Below, in pieces: positions 42,617-56,059 of a stretch of 64,000 nucleotides of DNA. Position 1 is the first letter of the stretch. Each line of letters opens with the position of its first letter. Made by a program: the position numbers and the translations under genes. This DNA is from Isoetes taiwanensis (Eukaryota; Streptophyta; Lycopodiopsida; Isoetales; Isoetaceae), in contig JAJEKV010000071.1 in the NCBI GenBank assembly GCA_021234155.1, positions 2,465,246-2,529,245 of the forward strand, written 5' to 3'. The notes under the pieces were generated by a model that was given only the letters and a program-made list of their open reading frames with translations, made no database searches and was not told where the DNA came from.

Positions 42617-43290
42617 ACGGAAATGAGATCTTCATTATCTCAGTTCCCGGCTACGCGCAGACCATCCTATTTGTCTCACATTATCCGGCCCCGGCGCCAT
42701 TACGCGACTATCCTATTTGTCTCACACGCTGTACCAAGCCGAAATGAGATCTTCATTATCCGCCCGGCGCTGACGCGGTGAAAATGAGATCTTCATTATT
42801 CGCCCCGGCGCATTCTGTGAGACTATCCTATTTGTCTCCACGCTGCACCCGTGCTGAAATGAGACTTTGGCCATTCGTCCCGGCGCCACATGCAGCACTA
42901 TCCTACTTGTTCTGGCCACGCTAGCTCGTGCGCCGGAAATGAGATCTTCATTACCCGCCCCGCGACGCAGTATACCATCCCCATTTGTTCCCACACGCTG
43001 CTCGTGCCAAAATGAGATCTTCATTCGTCTGGAAATTGACACGCCGCCCAAGTTCTGGAAAGATTTCATTATCCGTCCCCGGGCGCGAAAATGAGATCTT
43101 CATTATCGTCCCCATACACGCGGTGGAGGAGATCTATTTGTTCGACGCGCGCCGAAGCAGAAATGAGATCTTATCCATCTCCGGGGCCCGGGACGGTGAG
43201 ACCATCCTATTTTGTCCCACTAAATGAGATCTTCATTATCATTCGCCTCCGGCGCGACGCAGGTGAGACCATCCTATTTGTCTCACCAAT
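42617..43290. repeat. Diverged satellite, about 7-8 units
   Basis: AAATGAGATCTTCATTATCC-like words recur near 42622, 42741, 42782, 42935, 43008, 43088 and 43221. They alternate with CCGGCGC blocks and GAGACTATCCTATTTGTCTC-like words (42709, 42822, 43266). Unit length varies from about 40 to 150 bp. Confidence 0.8.
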
Positions 43291-43299
43291 TTTTGTCTT

Positions 43300-44810
43300 T
43301 TTATGTTCTCATTCACTTTAATCCGCATTTTAGGCTTAGCATAACTACTTAAAATGAGAAAAATTTCCCCATTTTTTCGAGGTTTTCGGAGGTCGCTGCT
43401 TTCCGGGAGCACATGGTCAGCGGCTTTGCTCTTGGTCTCCAAGAACATTGCTCGATACCACCGTGATGTCCCCTTTTACGTGATACGATGCCCGCATAAG
43501 ATACAAACAGGGAGTTCATCCCCATACCGGCTCCACATCGGCGCGTGGCCCTCCACAATCACTGGCACCCCTGGGAAGAGTGAAGGGGTCATTTTACCCC
43601 GCCTCCCTCGTGGCCTACCTAGCTTTTGAAGTGTAAACATACATGTCAAGATACAAGAGCATCACATATCCACCTCTAGGGTGGGACGCCCAAGACCATA
43701 GACAATGATCAAAGACAATGCATAAGGGAAATCCTACCCAAGGTTCGACACATGTGATGGACCCACAAGCTTGGGTCTCCAGTTCACTGCGCATTTAATT
43801 CATGGCAATGGATTTGGCCGGCATAAGAACATGGGCATTGGGTTGTCCACTCCATCCCGCTTCTCCCCGGTACACTTTGCGTATAGGTCAAAAGTGTTGG
43901 GACCTCGATCAGAAGCTCGTGCATAGCCAAAGGGGCTATTCCCCGGGTTGCATCTCCCCAGTCCCGATGGAGCAGGTAGGGATCACTCCGCAGAAACTCC
44001 ATGCCCACTAAGGTGACCAGAGGGCCACCGCCCCTGACGGGACCTAACCCACCGGAAGGTGAACCCTACCCCACCTGTGTGCCCAGCCCATGCCTGCAGA
44101 CTCGCTGGCAGCCACACCTAGTCACAATGATCCCTGCAGCACTAACACACCATAGGACTCTGCTCAAGAGAGTCTAACACCTAACCCTCCTTCTTAGCCA
44201 GCCTGGGCCCTTCACCCACAACAGTGGTTCTGTACACAAAGTCAAATCTATAGTGTGCTAGAGAGGCTAATCTAGAGCATTTACTACCAAGCTTTAAGTC
44301 CTACCCCTCCCAATACAAGGAGTTCATAGAGATACACCATCCATATATCATGTGTAAGGAACTAAAGAACTATATCAATCTATATCATAGAGTTTAGGTT
44401 CTTTAGTTAGAGTCCCGCTATCTAGAGATCTAGAGGGTTGCCATGGGAATTTAATATGCTAAACCTAACCGATTCAATGACTAGAAGATGGTTTAGGGCT
44501 ATTAAATTGGCTTAAATACCTAATCTTTGAGTTCCTCCTCCTCGAATTTAGTTCGAATTCACCATCCCAACAAAATGCTCGAATCAAGGAAATTAATGGT
44601 GTAATTCTCTTCGTGACAGAAACCGGAGGATGATTTTAACCCCTTGGGGCAGCAAAACAGAGCTTTAAAACCCTAGAAACTAAATTGGGCAAGTTAGGGT
44701 TTCCTCCCAATAGACAAGGGGGTTTGTTAGGTTTCCAATTATCCCCATGTGGGATAATTGGGAATGGCCCCACTTGTCTTAAATGTCTAGGTGGCATAAA
44801 TACACCTACA
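43300..44810. other. No recognisable gene
   Basis: This is mixed-composition DNA with short ORFs only and no known motif. Confidence 0.4.
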
Positions 44811-44824
44811 TGGAAAGGTGTGCA

Positions 44825-44965
44825 CTTAAATAAATGTGCACATTGGTAAATGTGCACATTAATTGCACACTTAAGTATGGCCCACTTGGCATAAAGTGTC
44901 CACATGGGAAAATGTGCACATAGATAAATGTGCACATGGGTAAATGTGCACATTAATAAATGCAC
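44825..44965. repeat. Short tandem repeat of AAATGTGCACAT type
   Basis: The word TAAATGTGCACAT and close variants occur about seven times, with 12-20 bp spacing in the dense parts. Confidence 0.85.
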
Positions 44966-45234
44966 ACTCCTTGCAAGTTGCCCCCTAGGCTACCACCGGT
45001 TATATCGCCTGCAGACACGCTACCGGGTGAGCGCGTACGGTGATCGGGCGACAAAGATACGCCCCGGGGACCGTGATAATGCGGCCGAACGTCACAACTA
45101 CATTTTAAACCGAGGTCTACTGAAATCGCTATATCTAAGGCACAACTTACAACTTGCCTAACAGAACTGAAAAGAAATTTAAGATAACTACTTGGAGCAT
45201 GCTCTGACAATATGCATTATATGTGCAATACTCA

Positions 45235-45366
45235 CTTGAAGAGGTACTCACTTGAATATGGATTAAAGAACGAGGATCCCTTTGAACATGGATTAAAGAA
45301 ATGGAGATTCCAACTTGAATATGAATCAAAGAATAAGGATCCCTTTGAACATGGATTAAAGATATA
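45235..45366. repeat. Short tandem repeat containing GAACATGGATTAAAG
   Basis: GGATCCCTTTGAACATGGAT occurs at about 45276 and 45338, and related TTGAATATGGATTAAAG/TTGAATATGAATCAAAG words lie between. The period is about 30-31 bp. Confidence 0.85.
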
Positions 45367-46339
45367 GGGATGTCTTTTTTGAGATGCTATCAGTCCATGA
45401 ACTTATATTATTCTTGATTATTTGAAACAACGCTCAATGGCTCGAGGGACTTCAAACTATACCATGTTTGTTTAATTTATGTTTGTTTGTGAGGTGCAAA
45501 ATATTGGGATAAGGCACCACTGATCACAATTTGTTTAAATTGTGTAACTTATACAAGGTGAGTTCCTTTATAGACAACAAACTACTTAGTATGTACTATT
45601 CATTTCAAATGCATGATTTGTAAGTGAATCTTCAAGTATCTAGATATAACATTCCATCACTATTACAAAACATGGGATAACATTCCAAGTCATAAATGGT
45701 GACTTAATTTTATCATTAACATATTTCCAACTTCGCCAAGGCAAACAATGCTCGAATTGATTGTAATATCCAAATGTAAGGCAACTTGGTTCTATATTAA
45801 GTGGTTTCCAACTTTGTCTAGGTAAACAAAGCTAGAAAAAATTGGACCATAACATCCAAATGTAAGAGGACATTACATATCCTAATAGTAGCCGCACTAT
45901 AACATTGACATTATTGACGTTCAACTTCATAACAATCCCATAGGATTCACATGTTATATTTCGAAATTAGTGTTTCACCACAACATTTTGATACGATCTC
46001 TATGCATACTGAGGATGATAATTCCAGTTAATCATTTACAATGTCCCACCATATGCCACGTCCTACAAAGAGCGATTATACACTCATTTAAATCAATCCA
46101 ACCCAAAACCCCGCATTTGCATTAAACTCTTTACTCACACTGACCAAAGCTTGCTATGAACAAGGACTGTTTTGTTCTACTCAAAGCTCTCAAAGATAAT
46201 GATACAACACTATCTAACGTGAAGGATCTAAGTTTCCTTTGAATGTTAAATCTTTAGATAGTTTTGTTAAAATAAAAAGTTATAAATTTTGAATTATTAC
46301 TGCATGCTTTTTGTGGTCAAAACATTTACACAATCCCAA

Positions 46340-46372
46340 CTTATGCCCAGCAAGGCTGGGCACCCTTACTAG
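46340..46372 (+). mobile_element. Helitron 3' end (plus strand)
   Basis: The hairpin GCCCAGCAAGGCTGGGC at 46345-46361 is followed by ACCCTTA and CTAG at 46369-46372, then T. It matches the ends of Helitrons 1 and 2 in opposite orientation. The 5' border upstream was not found. Confidence 0.75.
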
Positions 46373-47218
46373 TAATGAAAGTAAGATTCACATCATAAGA
46401 TACTCATGGACTCTCGTACTTTATTTTGCTTGTTCTCTAGTGACTTCAGAACTTTATCCTTCACGTAGATTGAATCTCTATGCACCCCTTTTCGGGATCC
46501 ACCCCTTGCCTTCAATTCCCATGACATCAACACGAGATTTTATTTCTACCCATTGGGCCCCTGGATCACTTGCATCATACTCTATTGGCCATTAAACACC
46601 TGTACGTTACCGACTCTTTCCACTTCCTCGACTACCATTCTATACACTATTTCGTTAGGTTATTAGCTTCCTACAAACATACTCGTAGATGGTATACCCT
46701 AACCAAATAGGATAAGTATCTTCATCCGGATAATGACGATCAAATATTACTCCTTTCCAACTATCTAGATCATATGGAGCAAGTCCATAATACTTGGGAC
46801 GCCTTTCTAGGTCCAACATATGCAGCTCTTCATCTCCACCCTCTTCTATTCCTTCCGCCATCAAGTGGATCTACCATCAAGTTGAATTGGTATTCCAGCC
46901 CCTCCATCGCACTTTGAGGTAGCCAACCCCTCTCGGCGACGCTACTACTTTCAGGTTCAAACTCCCTAAAAATTATATGAACTTCATTCCAATAATTTAC
47001 GGCGCTTCATTGCACGCCTCTTCTCTCAAAGCGCGGTTTATCTCATGATTCCGCGATTCATATTGCGGTGCATGCTGGTGTCTTCCATGGAGACTCAGAT
47101 CGAACGGTTGAGGATTTGATCGACTCGACGATAAGATGACATGTGCGCGGATTTCAACCAAAATTTCATCTTGGATCGCTGCTCAATAAGTTATCCATTC
47201 ACCAATCCCCGACAGCGT
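46373..47218. other. No recognisable gene
   Basis: Only short ORFs without motifs are present between the Helitron end and the polypurine tract. Confidence 0.4.
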
Positions 47219-47790
47219 TGAAGGGTAAAAGGGAAAGAAAACGGAAGCAGAGGGAAAATGAAGAAAAAAAGAAAAGGGAGGGTGCAAGGACAAAAGGAAA
47301 GCGAGGAAAGGAAAAGGGGAAATAAAATAAAAAAGAAATGGAAGGGGGAATGGAAGGAATGGAAAGGATGAAAGGAAGGAAGGAAGGAAAGGGAAAGGAA
47401 GGAATGGATGATCTGGAACGGAAGGAAGGAAGGAGGAACGGAAGGAATGAATGGAAGGAATGGAATATGAAGATGGAGGGAAGAATCTGAAAGGAAGGAA
47501 AGGAAGGATGGAAGGAAGGAAGGGACAAGGAAAGAGGAAGAAAAGAAAGAAGGAAATGGAAGGAATGGAAGGGAAGGAAAGGAATGGAAGGAAGAAAAGG
47601 AATGGAAGGAAGGAAGGACAAGGAAGGAAGGGATGGAAAGAAGGAAGGAATGGAAGGAAGGAAGGAAGGAATGGAGGGAATGGATGGAACGGGGCCGGAT
47701 GGAGAGAAAAAAGGGGAGAATAAAGAAAGCACGTAAGGAAAATGAGAAAGCAAAAAAAATGGAAGTGTAGGAAAGAAAAAAGGGTAAACG
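47219..47790 (+). repeat. 570-bp polypurine tract, GGAA-rich
   Basis: The plus strand is dominated by GGAAGGAAT and GAAAGGAA words. The open frames on both strands are compositional. It has the opposite strand polarity to the tract at 38.7-40.16 kb. Confidence 0.92.
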
Positions 47791-50700
47791 CCAGAGAGCA
47801 ATGGCATAAGGACGAAAGAAACGACGTCATCGCTTTTAATAGTGGAGTTTTAGTTATTCTTTATTGCTACAATATATCATTTATAGATTCTCGAATTTTA
47901 CTCACAACGCCGGGCACCTGCTCCAGTAGTTTATATATAATCCGTCCATTATCCCTTCCATAGTCCGCTCAGTCCTTCACTTCCCTTCCTAATGGTTTCA
48001 TATAGCTTTAGGCTCCGTCGGCACTTATCGTCTTCAACACCCACATCCCTCTTTCCAAATCATTGGTCAATATCTTCCCGAAGTCATCAATGTGATCTCC
48101 ACCATCTTGTATTGCATTATGGGCTTTTCCATTCTTCACCCAAAACCCAAAATTGCAATGGAGCATCAGGCTCAATAAGGTCTCATGAGCATAACCCTTT
48201 ATCAACTCTTTCCACTCTGTGACTTTGTATCATAATGGAACCAATGGTGAGGTAACACCGCTAAATACCTCCAAAACCCTCGATAGATGTAGACGCCACT
48301 TTTCAAGTAATTTGATCCTATAATGCCCAACATTGCATCACAGTCTTCTGAGTGTGTGGCTGTGCATCAAGTAACCAACATAGACCATTTCAAATACTCC
48401 AACCCATGTAAAGGTAAGCAAGTATGCAAAACAAAGTCTATTTTATTCGCCACGCCACCGTCAGTTAAAAGGAGTAGCTTGGGTAGCTCATGTACCGTAT
48501 TGGGTTTGACATGAATTGAAGCATGCTAGCCCATTCATCCTTCCTATGGTCAGTCCTAGTTTCATGGGATCATCACAGGAATGCCTCCCGAAGCATGTTG
48601 CAATGTATTTACAAGCATCGAACATCTCTATTCAAAACCATGTTCCAAATCGACAATGCTTTTTGCAATGCTACCAACACGGAAGTTTGGACATCCCCAT
48701 GAACATCAAATGATCATGATACCGCCTCCCTCGCCACAGTTATGAATCTAGCTAGAGATATTTTGTAAATGGGAAAGACATGTATCCTGCTGGTAGAATT
48801 ATTGGATGGGACCACCAAATAAAATTGAAGGAGTACTTGGTGAGAATGAAGAACCCAAAGGTCTATTTATAGACTGGAGTTTTAGGGTTTCAATTCTAAT
48901 TTTCCCTTATAAATTCATTATTTAAAACATAAAGATGTTCCTTTTTAATAAAATTTATCCCCATCACACACACACAACAGGCAGAATTCGGAGCTCCTGT
49001 TTAATTCTTTAGTCAACGCATGCCCGTTAGCCTTCCAGTTCGCAACAATTCCAGTAGTGCCCGTCCTTGCCCCATTATCAGGTTTTCAGACACTCTTCTT
49101 TAGGCTATGACAGTTTCATCTTTTAAAAATCGCGAAATGTCGCTTATGCTATCGACACTCTTCAATTATGGATCTTCTGGTGAATGATTGTCAAACATCA
49201 CACCACAGAGCCAGCTAAATTTTTAGCTATATCCATACATCTCCCTCGGTGGGTCACTCGATGGGCCGTAATCACTTTCGTGTTTTAAGGTTTTAATTAT
49301 ACTTTTTCTAACTAATATTAACTTAGCTTATTATTCTAAGATGAGAAAAATTTCCACTTTTCGGTGCTCATGCTTGGCTTTGGCATCTCCAAGACTCAAG
49401 ATCTAAACTCCGTTAGTGTACTATTAGAGAATTGCTGCTCATCTTTGGTCGACTCTCAAGATCATGATACCACTGATGCCCTTCATCCACTCTATGTTCT
49501 ATCATAGCAAACTGGAGTTCATCCCTTTGGCAACCAAGTTATAAGCAGTTTCATTAAAGTTGGAATTCCTCAAGCACGTTGAATAATTTATGATAGCATA
49601 CCCTTGAGGTTATGCATACCCCCAATGTACTATAAAGGTTATGTGACAGTGCTGGGCAATATGCATGACCGCCAGCTGTCAGTATACCCTCAATACACAT
49701 AGTATGGTTAAGTGTGTAATACAAAGGTTACGTATAATTGATAAACAATAAGATTGCCAATAAGATAAACAATGGGCATCGGCGAACCGACACAACAAGA
49801 TAACAACAAGGAATGGCAAACACATACAATAAGATAACAACAAGTACTATTATTCCTAATTATTGCTTCTATAGTACCTTCCAAGTATGTGTATTACAAA
49901 AGGTTATGTGGCACCGTTGTATACCAACACAACCGCATTACAATAAGATGGGTCAAGATTATTATCCACTATTACCCGCCAATGATCGTAACTTTTCAGT
50001 AGATACCCAGATCCTTCATCATGAACATTTGATACCCCTGTTCCACAGAGATGGATGATAACACCCAATGGATCGATAATAATGGCAAGGACGAGGACAA
50101 ATGTAGAGCCGGCCTTCGTTTTTATCTCGGCCACGCAAGACCGCTGAAGTCCTTCATGATTCATCTGCGCGATAGAATCACGTTCAATACGGCCATAGCT
50201 AGACTGAGCTTCAATGTTGTCGAGACTTGACAATTTGATGTATATTTATACCACCAAAATATCGATGGTACATAACCACCAAAATGGTTGATAAGAGCAA
50301 GATAGAATGCTGGATCATATACATACTTGTATGGTACTGCAGATAGCAGTACGAACACCAATTATTCACTTAATTTTACTTCACCATCTATCCCAAGGGT
50401 AGAGCTCATTCATCTCCCATGGTTTCGTTCCATCTCGCAGAACATCCTATCCTTCAAAAGCTACCTTAGCTATAATGATTCAGGTGAATGCCACGCAAAT
50501 GGTCAAACTTGGATCCATGGTCGCATTCAAAGCAGATGGTCCCATGAAGTGCTTGCAAGAAGCTCACTGCAGCTATGTCCACTTTTATTGGCTTCCCATC
50601 GAGATTCATATGAGTCAACAGCATCACGCGTTTTGATGTTGATGATGAGTGAATCATAAGGATATAATAATGACATGGCACGAACTTGGCAAGTCGCTTC

Positions 50701-53700
50701 ACTTCAATCACACCCATAGTCGGGCAAACAATGACGGCGAATCATCGATGATATGTATCCTTTGTATTATAAAGCTTAGCCTGTATCGTGCATGTAAACC
50801 CTTTTCTAAAATTTCCGACGTACGATTTCGGGATCTTTACTTAGTTCTGACCCGCCGAGCAGTCTGCTATGTTTTTCCTCCTTCGCCAGTCGCTTAGGGT
50901 TTCAATGGCTTTTCTCCCTTCACGCCTCTAGGGCCCGTATCAGTCATATGGATTGCATTCTGGCTAGAAAGGGCTTGGAGGAAGTTGTTTCTTGTTCGAG
51001 CTTTGGAGGCCACACCAAGACAACAGTTTTTTAAAGATTTATGCCTTCCTGGATTCTCCAAACGCTTTGTCGAGGCGGTATATTGAGCAAGTTACACCGA
51101 GTTCTCGCTTTATGGCTCTGGCAATAGCCAAGGGGAAAGCTTAGAGTTGATCCGCACCATCTTTGCCAGCAAAGTTAGAATCATTCATCTTAAGAATATG
51201 GTGTCCGGTGGGCAATTTGAAGGCCTATGATTTCAGTTGTGATTTAAACGTTGATTTGCCGCCGGCTGACATGATCTAGCATGTTGCAAATAAATGTGAA
51301 TACGGGCAACCGTTCAAATATGCCGTACCAAATCGTTATCATGATGAATGCCTCGGCGAAGGTCAACCGCAAAATAATATGCCATTATGTGAGCAAAGTC
51401 AGCCATTTTCCCCAGTATATCAAAAGCTCCATTGACGTGAGCAATGGAAGAGAATATGCCAGGGTATCCATTTTATGGCATTCAAATTTTGGCAATCGAG
51501 CATGCTAACACAACTGACCAAGATAAGATTTTCCGCTTCATATTAGAAAGCCGAAAAGCTCTATGAATCCTTTAGGGTGCTGCAAACGGCCGCGTATGGT
51601 TCAAATGCCAATTTCGCTGTTGCAGTTTGAGTTCGAGGGTAAAGCGGTGGAGTATTCTAGGCAAGCATGAATATAAGCTTTCAGACAACGGCATATGATC
51701 AGACCAGATTCAAGATGACGCCTCCTAAAAGGCCTTTACGCCTTTGAGGCAAATCTCCACTTAGGTCATGACTGCCAATGCCAAACTAATAGGGTAGTGC
51801 ATATTGGTTATGGGCCGATTTATTTTCCCCGTAGCGAATTTACCGCAATGAGAGTATACTTATAGGATCCATATATTTACGCCGTGGTTACAAAGTTCCA
51901 AGAAAGTAATGACTTTTTGGCATAATAATTCCAAGGATGCTGGTACAAAATGTGGAAATAACAATAATTATTGTGCGCTGAAATTTTCTTTTGCGCTTGA
52001 ACATTTGTTATGTTATCAGATAGAATCATGTTATTACAGATTCCGAATCTTTGATATCCCGTAATATGGATGTCCGAGAAGGACATGATGATCGTGATGT
52101 TCAATAATGTAACCAATGAACAATAGCGTAGAAGATAGCGTAAGACCAATGGTAGATGTATGCTTTATTTGCGCTTGTTGTGTATGTGTGCTATTTTATT
52201 CAAAGTGATTTAACTGCGAATGTTTTCGTAAAGTTTCACAATCGGGTGGTATTTTCTTTTGCCGCCACAGAGATTGACCGAAGTTGAAAAATGAGAAGGT
52301 CTTCTTTGTTGTTGTGGGAGTAACATCATTTTAATAGCTATAAAAGATGCAATCCTTTGTTCGAGAAATATGGATGCCCTGGGCTTTTTGCAAATTAAAT
52401 TGTATCATTACAATGCGTAGAAGTTCAACATGCTAGATTGAATATTTCTCCGTGGATGTTTGAACCAAACTATTCTCAACCTCGAAAGTTCGTGAATGTT
52501 TTTGCTATAGCGCTTTGGTGCAAGAGTGCATGCACTGACATTCCTTGGTACCGCTGCAAACCAGTATTAGAATTTTCTGCTAGCCTAGAGTCGCGGTATA
52601 TGCAGAGCTCTTCTGAGAGTCGAGAATCAGATTCTAAGTCATGGTTTTCAGTTCAACTAAGCAGAGGCAAAAACGTTCTTTCAGATGGTCAAGATAAACT
52701 CTGTTTTTAGTCATCTATTATTTTGCAATTGCCATAGAAGTCGAAGTTTTTACTTCTTTTCTTGTTCTCATTTGCGCGGTACTGGTGAGAGGATCAACGA
52801 AATATGCCTTGGCTCTATCGCTGCGGTAATACGTTAGGAAGACCAATATGGTGCTAGAAGACATGGTTCTAGAAGGCCATGGGGGCTATTCATGCGCCAT
52901 CGTCAACCACTTTGCGCATTCTTCTGCAGATGCGGTATAAAGCATCCGGTGTGGTGATATATCAAATGTCGGCTGGGACGGAAGCCGCCCGGTTGCGCGA
53001 TTCGGCTATTGTTAACACGTAAAACGATGGTACTGGCACTGACAGGTGCTCCGTTTCCGCACCCGTTTGAACATATTTGTTGAATGATAGTAAAACCACT
53101 GCTGGGTAATAGAATTTATATTTTATGATGAGTCACCTCAGCATATTTTTCTCGAAAGATAAATTGATCTGCCAAAGAACTTCTTCTTCTATTGATTTTG
53201 ATAATAAAGAAGGTAATCCATCTAAAGAAAGAAGAGAAGGCAAAGAAAGAAGAGAAGGCGGCAGCAGAAGCAAAAAAAGACTAGATGCCGGATTCTATGC
53301 CAACTTTATGATATGCTCTCCAGCCTTTTAGTAGCAGAAACCATGAGCTTTGATCTTATCAAAATCTTCATCACTGCGAAACGTTTGTGAACCTCTATTT
53401 TGTTACCTCATTTATGCAATGTCCTTTTGGTGTTCCGTATAGTTTCACTGCCACGGTACGGATGCAATTTGGGTTGCAAATCCTCGCGGACTGCTCTGCA
53501 ACTTCCTTATCCTAGAGAATTTGTTCATATTCTCAAGGATATGGCTCATGCGCTCCATAACTATTCTTAGCCCGCGTAAAGAGTCCATGCCAACGTCACT
53601 CACGCTATTCCTAAAATCTTCTTGGTTTTGTAAACCTATGCTAAGGTTTTTCAATCCATGCACATTCTTGAAAATCTTGGTTTTCTTATGATTATGACGC

Positions 53701-56059
53701 TATCTTCAATCATTTGGTATAATGGTCTTTCTTATATGTCGGTATTGATATATTTCTTTACATTACATGATGCAAAAATATTAATGATGCTACATCACAT
53801 GAGATGAAATGAAATTACAAACATAATAAGCCGTCTCTATCTTGAGTTAGCATGGAATCGCCCCTACAATATACTTTTACCATCATTCGCAAATTATTTG
53901 GAATTCATTTGTGCGCATGCATCATTTGAGAATAATAGATAATTGCTTAGCGCTTCATGTTCCCATGCGATAAAGAGCAACCAACCATAATAAGCAAAGA
54001 AATCAAGATTATCAATAGTGGTACTTATTATTAAAATTGAAAATCTTTGGCTTGTATATTGTATCCATTTCACATGCATCTCAAACCTAATAGTTGGTCA
54101 CTGAAATATGTATGAAATACACAATAAACATTCAAATACATACATATCCTTTTTTTCGCGGAACTTTGTGTATGAACTAATGATCATGTGCAAAAAACAA
54201 GCAATCATGATGTGTTAAGTATGCAAGGATGGAATTAAAATATGTGACACAATACGCACATCCTTTGGCAGATCATGTTTCAAAAGCAGGCATAAAAGGA
54301 CAGATAGCTTGTCATAGCAATGGTTAACAATCCCCGCGATGATATTCGCCGACATTTGTTGCAATATGACGCCTTCACATACAACGCTTTTAAGAGATAA
54401 ACATCAAAGAACGCCGGCACCATTACACATTAGTACCTATTAAGGATATAATAATATAAGCACTTATGATTTGTGTATCCTAAGGATATATATAATATAA
54501 GCATAGTGAATAATATTAGTTGATGTATAGAATCTCGAAGTAGATAGAATTCTGCATTTAGCATATGACATTCTCAGATACCGGGTATTTCAGAAAAGAA
54601 GATACTGTATACCAATGATGCATACGCTCACCCTAATAATTCACATCAATAATTTTATCATAAAAACAAACCCATTCGGGGCTAGAGGTCATTCATCTCC
54701 ATGGATTATTTGTCTTCTTCACCACATCGAGGTATGGACAAGCAGCCCAACGAGCGCAACCTCATCTTGTTGGTTGCCTAGACAGCATCTTCTTCTTGAT
54801 CCCACCGCTGAAGAAAAGCTTTGGGCCGGAGATCTACGTTCCACCAATTCACAGAAAGCAGGCTATGATCCATCACTTTTGGTTCTGTTAAAGGAAGGCG
54901 AGATATCGTGATCATCACTGGCGACCTCAAGATGGACGAATCACCAACATATAAGTACTTAACGATCTTTATCTATGAATCATGTATGCATTTATATATT
55001 AAAGATGTGCTATATATGATCACAAATATAGTAAATGCAGCAAGATCTTATGTATTAAGATGAAAGATATGTATTACAAGTACAAGATCTCATGTGGCTA
55101 CATGAACAATGCCCCTTCCGGCCAATACGTCTATGTAATAAGCTTCGCACTTGACTCTGCTGCCTCTGCCATTGGCATCCCGTGCATAAATGAAGGCATC
55201 TGGCTATCTTTGAAGGATCTAAGGATAGGTCGCCAACGCTTAGTCAGCAGTTTTGTAGTCCCCTCCTTAGGGCTTCCACCACAACAACACAAAAATATGG
55301 CCAAAATATGAAAGATCACCAAAAGATTCCCTCCATATCCTCTGGTCCAAGTGGCGGCAGCACTCGTGTCCGGACTAGAACAAACATACCCCTTGTCACA
55401 TGTAATGCGAGGATCAAACTTCTAAGAGGTAACACCGGATGTACCATCCGACTGCCACAATAAGATGGTGGGGTCGTGGTGGGTAAAGTACGTTAGGGTG
55501 TACCACTTTTTGAACCTCAAGTAAAGTACACATACCAGTATCTCTGAACCTGCACTTTCTCATTTTGCTTTTCATTAAAACCAAGACAAAAGTCCGCAAC
55601 AAAAGCTCTAAAGACGATTAATATTCAAAGTTAAGATAAAGATGCTAACAAATCAAAATATATGTATAAGCTCTGTAACGCATCTTTACTGAGTTATTAT
55701 CAGTACCCAAGATCGTTCCCCAAGTCTTTTAGTACTTTTGGTCACCAAATACTTTTAAGGGACACCTTTAACATGCAAATTCCCTCGCGGGATCATAGCG
55801 TATACGCCAACACCGGGAATACAAATGTCGCTTGTTCTAGAGGAGCTTGCCTGCGGGTCAAAAAATGCATCATTTTCAGACGCCCCGGAGCAACATCTCC
55901 AAAGAGATGGGCAGTCGGCCCAATGCCTCAACACTGAGTCATTGCCTTTGCAAATGCTACTTTCTTGATTCTCTACATACGCCTCCATAGGGAGATGTAT
56001 TATCTTCACGATTATCCTTCAACCTCAAAGATTTTAGGGCAAGGTGGTTTTCTATTAAT
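47791..56059. other. 8-kb AT-rich stretch without supportable genes
   Basis: I looked for transposon, RT, PPR and other motifs on both strands and found none convincing. Minor features are a CACACACACA run near 48966 and repeated AATAAGATAACAA words at 49750-49845. Small ORFs such as 50466-50717 (minus) and 54615-54911 have no recognisable domain. Confidence 0.4.

Noticed and set aside
47183..47830. Minus-strand 215- and 202-codon ORFs over the polypurine tract
   Set aside because: Compositional artefact of GGAA repeats, as in the other tract.
48008..48205. A second PPR fragment on the minus strand
   Set aside because: An IKGYAHE-like string is the only hint. No LIDMY or SWNxMI motifs are in register.
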